64,000 nt of DNA from an uncultured Porphyromonadaceae bacterium (lineage in GTDB: Bacteria; Bacteroidota; Bacteroidia; Bacteroidales; Muribaculaceae): positions 62,001 to 126,000 of the forward strand of contig UQER01000001.1 in assembly GCA_900540205.1 (NCBI GenBank), in the 5' to 3' direction. Below, in pieces: positions 59,301 to 64,000 of this stretch. The translations under genes and the position numbers were made by a program. The notes beneath the pieces were generated by a model. The model was not told the DNA's origin, made no database searches, and was given only the letters and a program-made list of their open reading frames with translations. Positions within the stretch are counted from its first letter, which is position 1. Each line of letters opens with the position of its first letter.

Positions 59301-59640
59301 TGCCGTGGCGGTAGAGCTTCAGGGCGAAATGCTTTCCGTTGGCCTCTATCTCGAAAATTTTGGCCTGACCGGATTCGCTCGAAATGAGGCGCACGGTGCG
59401 GTAGGACACGCTGCCGAGGATGTAAAAACTGTATTCGGGCGTTTCGACAGAGCTTCGTGCCGCTTGCTTTCCGGAGGGCGCTCCGGTATCGCTCCGCTGA
59501 GGAGGGGCGTCGCCCCATGCCGCACGGCCTCCTGGAGCGGAGGTGTCGCTCTTTTGAGGCGCATCGCCCCAGCGCGGCCGCTGTGCGGTCGACGTGTCGC
59601 TTTTCTGCGGGGTGCCTCCCCAATTTTGATTAACGCCCAT
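56353..59640 (-). CDS. Transmembrane eukaryotic-like Ser/Thr protein kinase
   Basis: A 1095-residue protein. Residues 1-60 hold three copies of a WGDAPQKSDTSAP-type repeat. The kinase domain (about 70-345) has Lys108 (FALKLY), the catalytic loop HRDVKPANF (Asp199, Asn204) and the metal motif DWG (Asp219) instead of DFG. The glycine loop is degenerate (LGSVSYRTV). A long helical region of unknown type follows to about 760, then membrane helices at about 770-900 and 955-985. An extracytoplasmic beta-rich tail of about 115 residues could sense the envelope. It is the fourth gene of the operon. Confidence 0.88.
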   Translation of the reverse strand: MGVNQNWGGTPQKSDTSTAQRPRWGDAPQKSDTSAPGGRAAWGDAPPQRSDTGAPSGKQAARSSVETPEYSFYILGSVSYRTVRLISSESGQAKIFEIEANGKHFALKLYRHGIHPDHTILDKLMQLRGSGLLVDVYAHGIWHDDVQNADFDYEVMQLCTGGSLAHMQLHGNEDELKEIALRMTAAVDFLHRNGVVHRDVKPANFLFSDSSQKRFVLTDWGFARMLDKNGRAVADDGRTKLYTAPELYINIPGQLTYVDPKADFFSMGMSLLALWKGEGLLIADEDKLVRQKLDEELPYPSRKEMSEHMLSLIKALTRNNPDKRAGFDEVKRWAKGEVIFKDSADHNSLKDYRIVFSGEKNLIAHNNAELARIMWQNRELAKKYLYADRIAEWLEDVDRPEVAMQMRDITEMRHPADRDTGLYAACMELDPSMPFTGIKGNPIRSQKELAAELYTHCNSYGNALGTTDHALWVFCNAVGLGADVKKYQRKSHLQKATYIREIAFLLDPSLPYPVPVVKDGKKSFVPVTSLDEYRKAFYSSEIWDNGYQNDPDFIAWARHCDAALVGHGLKLMDEAKNIEDVFTNTLMHFCLLPDIGFDGDPLATSDMSNPEQIARVLAAEICKEAEGKEFWDIIDWKVFDGSKLHAYLYVRGGFDTQCDWVTYCMDTKSTDAQKRTGPYNIAIAELKILAGWNGGSIPVTIEGITFTTPDDVANADLSGFSDREQTFLANWLTLKFQENPHADYSAKSYTTRTLEYYQFIRKHLPQCDYIADAPDTDVEEVIGRNRKAWRTVRLLRAFAAVFCFIPMLCVCSLMGYLAATSGSDTIIALSKGLGHGLAIIIGIICALICVEGGIFGMAIGGFAAYWIIDLIFRFLSPAMPWVIIAILLGGVIYFGSKIFFNLRHTLDSGSSLSWEETILRFRAGAAFDTLDKLLPHVKSGSLEDEIDQNTEKAKKMLPSLIRSTIVMLIITMGGVAICHVGSDRLDLSLKPEEQEITGTYTGNVQGTPSIIKLYENADGFMQADMTIDYQAGQTNQTMVAKEKGEAPLKLYLDTNDKITLTLKENVYSDESTTLEGTYVNSKGNTRRVLYKKNKK

Positions 59641-59683
59641 ATTATACCGAAGTCAGTGAGGTTGTAAGCCAATCAGGCCGATG

Positions 59684-60553
59684 TCAGTCAATGAGATAAG
59701 TGCCGGTCAACGCTTCCACTTCCTTGAAAATCCATGTTCCGCCGAGTTGCGGCTCCATGCATTCGGAAGGCTGCCGGTGGGTGCATCCGCAGTAGTTGCA
59801 CACCCATCCCTGCACTTCCATGCGGAGCTGTACGGAAGTGATTTTGCGTGCGCTGAAAAAGTTGCGTTTCTCCTCGGGTGTGGCTGCGCTCGGAGGCATC
59901 ATGGCATCCATCTGCTGCTGCAGTTCCGCGGCTTTGGCCTTGTAGGCCGCCACGGCGTCCTGCAGTTTGGAAAGTGAGAATTGTTCACGAAGGGTTGCGG
60001 CTGCGGGTTCTGCCGCAGACGCAGGAGCGGGATTCACAGGGGGTGCCGGAATGGGGTTTACTGTGGGTGCCGGAGCATCGGTGAACAGTTCGGCATAAGC
60101 GGCAAGCACCCGGCGGTTGGAGTCGGAAAGCGTGCACGATTCGTCGGGGCCTGTGGCTGTGGCGCCGGGCTGCCCGGTGGCTTTCATGGCTTTGCGGCCC
60201 TCTTCGATGACAGCCTCCAGTTCGGCCATCTCGCGGGCAAGCTGCTCGGCGCGGCGGAAATGTGGGTCGGCCTTGGCCTCGGCCACAGCCTCCTGAGCCT
60301 GCTCGTTGAGCGGATAGTTGCAGTTGCTGCAGAAGCTGCGGTGGCTCACGGTGCCGCATCGCGGACATGTGATCCCCTCCACGGCGTTGCCGCACTCCGT
60401 GCAGAAGGTCACGCCAGGGTCGAGCGGCTCGCCGCAGAAGGTGCAGCGGCCGCCGTAAAGCTTCCTGATGTCGGCCTGCCGGTAGGGGCTGAAGGTGGTG
60501 GACCGGTGCTTTTCCCGGTCGAGATGAAGTGTCTGTTCTTTATGCTGATGCAT
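59684..60553 (-). CDS. Multiple zinc-ribbon protein in the kinase operon
   Basis: A 289-residue cytoplasmic protein with at least two zinc ribbons near the N-terminus (CTFCGEPLDPGVTFCTECG and CPRCGTVSHRSFCSNCN). A helical, Ala-rich and Pro-rich middle (NPIPAPPVNPAPASAAEPAA) follows. Near the C-terminus there is another Cys cluster (VCNYCGCTHRQPSEC). The double ribbon resembles those that start the AAA and FHA proteins of this operon, so shared partner recognition is likely. No catalytic domain is visible. Confidence 0.7.
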   Translation of the reverse strand: MHQHKEQTLHLDREKHRSTTFSPYRQADIRKLYGGRCTFCGEPLDPGVTFCTECGNAVEGITCPRCGTVSHRSFCSNCNYPLNEQAQEAVAEAKADPHFRRAEQLAREMAELEAVIEEGRKAMKATGQPGATATGPDESCTLSDSNRRVLAAYAELFTDAPAPTVNPIPAPPVNPAPASAAEPAAATLREQFSLSKLQDAVAAYKAKAAELQQQMDAMMPPSAATPEEKRNFFSARKITSVQLRMEVQGWVCNYCGCTHRQPSECMEPQLGGTWIFKEVEALTGTYLID

Positions 60554-60596
60554 TCTTATTATTTGCTAATGATACCTTCCGGTTTGATTGGGTGAC

Positions 60597-60890
60597 TTAT
60601 TCGAGCCGGATGTCGATGCTGCAATAGGCGTAGGAAAGTCCTATTTCCGGTATGGTGTAAACCCCGTAGGGCGCAACATTATAGTGCTTTGGTTTATATT
60701 CTGTGTCGAGGGTGAGTTCGGTGCCGTTGCGGATCACGGCGATGCGTTTCACGTAGGGCTGGTAGTGTGACGGAAGCCAGCCGTTGATCACCACCGGCTC
60801 GCCCTCCGGAAAATTCTCCACGGGGATTCTTATTACTTTACCGCTCACGCTTCCCAAAGCGTTGGTTTCTATTGAGATGATTACTTCCAT
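60597..60890 (-). CDS. Small unknown protein in the kinase operon
   Basis: A 97-residue soluble protein, probably a small beta-sandwich (MEVIISIETNALGSVSG, EPVVINGWLPSHYQPYV). I do not recognise it. It is flanked by gaps of 43 and 125 bases and shares orientation with the operon. It may be an accessory or binding protein. Confidence 0.55.
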   Translation of the reverse strand: MEVIISIETNALGSVSGKVIRIPVENFPEGEPVVINGWLPSHYQPYVKRIAVIRNGTELTLDTEYKPKHYNVAPYGVYTIPEIGLSYAYCSIDIRLE

Positions 60891-61015
60891 GGTGCCTTGT
60901 CAGTCGCTTATTTTGAACAGTTACTTAATCCGGCAGGCCAAGCTCTACCTGCAGGTTTGTTTTCTTTATGTTCATTTAAATTATTATTGTCAAGTTCCTG
61001 GCTGATTTATAAAAC

Positions 61016-62197
61016 CTATCTAATAATTTTTCCAGTGCCACCCTTTATGAAAGGCGCTTCATTGATCTTTCTACTGCGTTCAAAGAAATCAGCCTTCTTC
61101 TTTCGTTCTGCGGCTTCCTGCTCATCTTTAGCCTTCTGTTCTTCGTAAGATAGTTCTCTTTTGGCGGGGGCACTTCCGGGCATGAAGAGAAGCAGCAACA
61201 GAGCCCATGGCACCACGGTTATGACCATTTGCACGAAGAGGTTCCAGAGTGCCATTATTAAGCCGAATGCGGCAATCAGGAATCCTACAAGATACACTAA
61301 GCCGAACACCGTGAGCCACATCCCTTTGAAGAATCCGAACATCTTGATGTTCATGATGATTGTGGTGAGCGAGCCGATGCCGACAATGGCAAGGAACAAG
61401 CAAGTGCCCACAACTTCCTGCATGGGTTTGCCCATGTGGAACAGTGCGCAGATAAGCAGCACGATGGCTATGACCGGGAGCGACACAACAAGGGAGATGC
61501 CCATGGGGATCACGCCGCTTGCAGAGGCGTATTCACCGTCCTTCCCGACCATCAGTTTGCAGTAGAGGGGATAGCTGGCAAACTGACCTAAAAGCACGAG
61601 CGTGAAGGGGAGCAGCCTCAGGGTCGAGCCCCAGAAACCGTATCTGTCATTATCGCACCACCAGAACATGTCGGTACCCAGAGCAAGCCATGCGTCGATT
61701 TCCAGATAGCATGCGGCCGCTATCATTACCGGCATGAGCAGAATGGCCAGAAAACGGAAGAACTTAATTCCCATTCCGGCCACCCCAAGCAGCAGCGAGC
61801 CCACAACAAGCAGGATTATGTAATAGTAGGGGGTGAGGGAGGTGTAAAACTTCCCCTTGGGTGTGCGCCATGAGTTCTCCAGTGTGTTCCACGGGTCTTC
61901 GGCGCCGTCCTCTTCGATGAAGCAGAGATTATGTGCGCGGACCGCGTAGGTCTTGCCGTCGATGCGGATGGCCGCATGGTTCGGGAACTCCTCAATCTGC
62001 CGGACGTTGCGGAGGGTGTCGCCGTTGGCTATTTTGAACAGATGCGCACCAACGACCTCCTTCCCCTTGACAGTGGAGAGTTCGCTCACCTGAAGCGAAT
62101 CGCCCATGCGGGTGTCAACAACATAGGTCAGGGCGTAGGCCTGTCCGGTAAAAAACAGAATGAGTGCGGTAATGATTGTCCTTAAAATTGCTTGCAT
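61016..62197 (-). CDS. Polytopic membrane protein, first gene of the kinase operon
   Basis: A 393-residue protein. A signal peptide (MQAILRTIITALILFFTGQAYA) leads to a periplasmic beta domain of about 90 residues with two strand repeats (VVDTRMGDSLQVSELS, AHLFKIANGDTLRNVRQIEE). About eight helices and a charged cytoplasmic tail with a coiled-coil stretch (SYEEQKAKDEQEAAERKKK) follow. It shares the WWC-containing segment and helix order with the last gene (49104-50015). The operon's promoter is directly upstream. A sensor or transport role is inferred. Confidence 0.65.
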   Translation of the reverse strand: MQAILRTIITALILFFTGQAYALTYVVDTRMGDSLQVSELSTVKGKEVVGAHLFKIANGDTLRNVRQIEEFPNHAAIRIDGKTYAVRAHNLCFIEEDGAEDPWNTLENSWRTPKGKFYTSLTPYYYIILLVVGSLLLGVAGMGIKFFRFLAILLMPVMIAAACYLEIDAWLALGTDMFWWCDNDRYGFWGSTLRLLPFTLVLLGQFASYPLYCKLMVGKDGEYASASGVIPMGISLVVSLPVIAIVLLICALFHMGKPMQEVVGTCLFLAIVGIGSLTTIIMNIKMFGFFKGMWLTVFGLVYLVGFLIAAFGLIMALWNLFVQMVITVVPWALLLLLFMPGSAPAKRELSYEEQKAKDEQEAAERKKKADFFERSRKINEAPFIKGGTGKIIR

Positions 62198-62243
62198 TTA
62201 GATTTAAGTGAGGTGTGATAATTGAGTGGAATATCGAATTTTA

Positions 62244-62274
62244 CAAATATATGATAAATAATCGGATTCCACAA
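62244..62274 (-). promoter_or_regulatory. Promoter of the kinase/AAA operon
   Basis: TTG (62272-62274), a 20-base spacer and TATATTTG (62244-62251) on the minus strand lie 47 bases before the first start codon. I found no other consensus promoter or terminator down to 49104, so one transcript of about 13 kb is plausible. Confidence 0.75.
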
Positions 62275-62296
62275 CCCCGGGCAATCAAAACGCAAT

Positions 62297-63235
62297 TTAT
62301 TCAGTGATATGGCGGTAGATGGCTTCGGAGATGCGGGCTATCACCTTTTCGGCGTCCTCCTGCGGGCCCGCATAGTCTTTGACAAACACAGCCACCGAGT
62401 AGCTGCGGCCGTCGGGCAGCGTGACGCGGCCGCCATCGTTTACGGCAACCACCTCGCCGCGTTCGTTCACATAACCAGAGCCGGTGCGGTGGGCGAATTT
62501 CACGCCCTCTTTGCCGGGCAGTCCTCCCTGAATGCGTGCTGTGCCGGTGTTGCAGCGGCTCATGGCATCCTTTATGAAATCCTGCATCGGGGTGGGGGCG
62601 AGGCTGTCGGTGAACAGGCGGTCGACGAGTTCAGCATAAGCGAGCGGCGACGTGCGGTTGGCGTAGGCGAGGTCGTGTTCGCGTTGCATCTGTGCCTCGG
62701 TGTAGGAGATGTTGAATGCGCCGTCGGAAGTGATGCTGCGGATGATGCTGTCGGTCTGCGGCGCGGTGGCTACCAGAGAGAAGAGCAGATTGCTTGCATT
62801 GTTATCGCTGTGTACCAGCAGGTAATCCATAAGTCCACGCGCCGAGATGCGCACGGTGTCGGCAGTGTAGTCCTTCAGCATGGGGCTCCAGGTGTCGGTG
62901 TGGAGCGCGGAGCGCGGGATGTTGAACACCGTGTCGATTGTCTGCCCGCGTTCACCCAAAGTGCGGCATACGGATATGGCCTCCTGCAGTTTGAACATGC
63001 TCATCATCGGATAGTCAGCCGAGTTGTTGACTGTTACGGTGTCTGTGCCGTCGAGAATCACGGCGACTCCCACCTGTGCCGGCACTCCGGCAAGCAGCGA
63101 GTCAATCTCATTGGTGAGCGCTTTACGGTCAAGAACGGCAGAGTCGCAGACTGCGGAGGAATGCCGGCATGATGTGGCGGCCAAAAACAGCGCCGCAGCA
63201 GCGGCGCCTGCTGCAATGTAACGTAAGAGGTGCAT
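62297..63235 (-). CDS. Class A beta-lactamase (A2/CfxA-CepA-like)
   Basis: A 312-residue envelope enzyme. The signal ends TSC23, a possible lipobox. Active-site motifs are Ser79-x-x-Lys82 (SMFK), Ser143-Asp-Asn (SDN), Glu180 in SYTEAQMQ at the Glu166 position, and Arg250-Thr-Gly (HRTGSG) in place of the usual KTG. The SDN-NASN run and TEAQMQREH segment resemble CfxA/CepA/CblA-type A2 enzymes of Bacteroidales. It is distinct enough that I assign no name. Base composition resembles its neighbours, and no mobile element is near, so it is probably chromosomal. It follows an M16 peptidase gene by 42 bases. Confidence 0.88.
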   Translation of the reverse strand: MHLLRYIAAGAAAAALFLAATSCRHSSAVCDSAVLDRKALTNEIDSLLAGVPAQVGVAVILDGTDTVTVNNSADYPMMSMFKLQEAISVCRTLGERGQTIDTVFNIPRSALHTDTWSPMLKDYTADTVRISARGLMDYLLVHSDNNASNLLFSLVATAPQTDSIIRSITSDGAFNISYTEAQMQREHDLAYANRTSPLAYAELVDRLFTDSLAPTPMQDFIKDAMSRCNTGTARIQGGLPGKEGVKFAHRTGSGYVNERGEVVAVNDGGRVTLPDGRSYSVAVFVKDYAGPQEDAEKVIARISEAIYRHITE

Positions 63236-63277
63236 AGAAATTTGTGATAATGTGGTGTGCTATCGGTCTGTCGGATG

Positions 63278-64000
63278 TCAGGCGGGGCGGTAGATGAGGA
63301 GGATGCGGTGGCAGGGGTTGAAGAGGGTGCGGGCGGTGTGCTGTAGCGAGAGGGGGGTGATGGCCAGATAGGGGCTCATGAAATCGTCGGGGTTTTCGTG
63401 GTGCATTTCGCTCATTGCGAGGGTCTGGGCCACGGTGAGGTAGTTGAGCATGCCGAATGTGCGGCTTGATTCGAGGCGGTTGATGCAGAGCTGCAGTGTG
63501 TGCGCGTCCACCGGCTCGGAGGCAAGCTTCTGGAGTTGTGCGTCGATGGCGCGGAGGGCCTGCTCCTCGGCCTCCCGGCCGTTTTCGCGCAGGTTGGCGT
63601 TGATCAGGAACAGCCCCGGTTCTTCGGCGCCCTGTATGGCGGCGTCGATATCGGTAAACATGTCGGTGCCCATGAGCAGTTCGCGATAGAAGCGGCTTGC
63701 TTGCCCGTTGGCAAGCACGTCGCTTATGATGTCGGCCTCGAAGTATGCCTGCTTCCCGTATGGCGCCATGGGGTAGGCGATGGTGAGCACCGTCTGCGGC
63801 ACGTTGCCGGTGAGCACCCCGCTGCGCGGTGCATCGGGAAGAGGCTCTGCGGGGATGTTGCGCAGCGCAATGGGGCGTGCCGGGATGTCGGCGTACCATT
63901 TCTCGACAAGTGAGCGCACGGTCTGTGCGTCCACATTGCCGCAGATGGCCAGCACGGCGTTGTTGGGGGCGTAATGAGAGTAGAACCAACGGCGTTCGTC
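63278..64000 (-). CDS. M16-family (insulinase-like) peptidase, truncated by window edge
   Basis: The frame is open to the right edge. Inside the window it reads FYSHYAPNNAVLAICGNVDA, the junction after the first M16 half, then the second half with TVLTIAYPMAPYGKQAYFEA and NGQASRFYRELLMGTDMF. It ends LFNPCHRILLIYRPA. The zinc motif HxxEH belongs to the N-terminal half and lies outside. M16 proteins degrade peptides or process precursors. The likely setting is the periplasm. Confidence 0.88.
   Translation of the reverse strand, partial: DERRWFYSHYAPNNAVLAICGNVDAQTVRSLVEKWYADIPARPIALRNIPAEPLPDAPRSGVLTGNVPQTVLTIAYPMAPYGKQAYFEADIISDVLANGQASRFYRELLMGTDMFTDIDAAIQGAEEPGLFLINANLRENGREAEEQALRAIDAQLQKLASEPVDAHTLQLCINRLESSRTFGMLNYLTVAQTLAMSEMHHENPDDFMSPYLAITPLSLQHTARTLFNPCHRILLIYRPA

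Noticed and set aside
62297..63235. Recently acquired, mobile-element-borne resistance gene
   Set aside because: No transposase, integrase or terminal repeat is near, and composition resembles the neighbours.
1..64000. tRNA, rRNA or tmRNA genes
   Set aside because: Gaps between genes are short and none shows a cloverleaf or rRNA core sequence by eye; a covariance search would be needed for small RNAs.

Overview
The window reads as chromosome of a gut-type Bacteroidales bacterium, plausibly a Muribaculaceae-like lineage (inference). Four things point there. Promoters fit the Bacteroidetes -33 TTG/TTTG and -7 TAnnTTTG pattern, and start codons lack Shine-Dalgarno sequences. Secreted proteins end in type IX secretion (T9SS)-like C-terminal modules. 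The gene content includes C25/C10 peptidases, GH92, GH89, GH28, DUF3256 and an A2-type beta-lactamase. Most genes lie on the minus strand. I saw no tRNA, rRNA, CRISPR array, insertion sequence or prophage.

Region 1 (1-9.7 kb) is rich in surface and secreted proteins. It holds a 5'-truncated C25 gingipain-like peptidase, a BspA-like leucine-rich protein, a 48-bp remnant of a second C25-type gene, and a C10 peptidase broken by an internal deletion. Two unknown small genes follow. An operon then pairs a BMP-type binding lipoprotein with a lipoprotein that fuses a type-1 periplasmic-binding domain to a legumain-like (C13) peptidase.

Region 2 (9.9-12.3 kb, plus strand) is a three-gene lipid cassette: GtrA, CDP-alcohol phosphatidyltransferase and AUR1-like PAP2. 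It resembles part of the Bacteroides inositol-lipid locus. Region 3 (12.4-21 kb) has a choloylglycine hydrolase followed by a host-glycan/phytate set: GH89, MINPP-type phosphatase, GH28 and GH92.

Region 4 (21-48.9 kb) is mostly housekeeping: TrmD, an outer-membrane barrel and a large TPR protein, YidC, PyrG, RibH, KdsD-like, RecF-DUF721, MenA, a metallo-beta-lactamase-fold hydrolase, an RsmI-like methyltransferase, a histidine kinase, a HAD phosphatase, a DEAD-box helicase and XseAB. Three oddities stand out: an AsnA-like protein without AsnA catalytic motifs; a cobalamin riboswitch ahead of a DASS transporter and a MetE-like protein without zinc ligands; and several families of short-period intergenic repeats.

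Region 5 (49.1-62.3 kb) is the best candidate for an undescribed system. It is a compact eleven-gene minus-strand operon behind one clear promoter. It encodes a transmembrane Ser/Thr kinase, a PP2C phosphatase, a zinc-ribbon FHA protein, a zinc-ribbon protein with four CbxX-type AAA modules, another zinc-ribbon protein, a DUF1963 protein, three unknown soluble proteins and, at the two ends, two apparently paralogous membrane proteins. Kinase, phosphatase and phosphothreonine reader suggest a phosphorylation-controlled AAA machine at the inner membrane. The window closes with a class A beta-lactamase and a truncated M16 peptidase.
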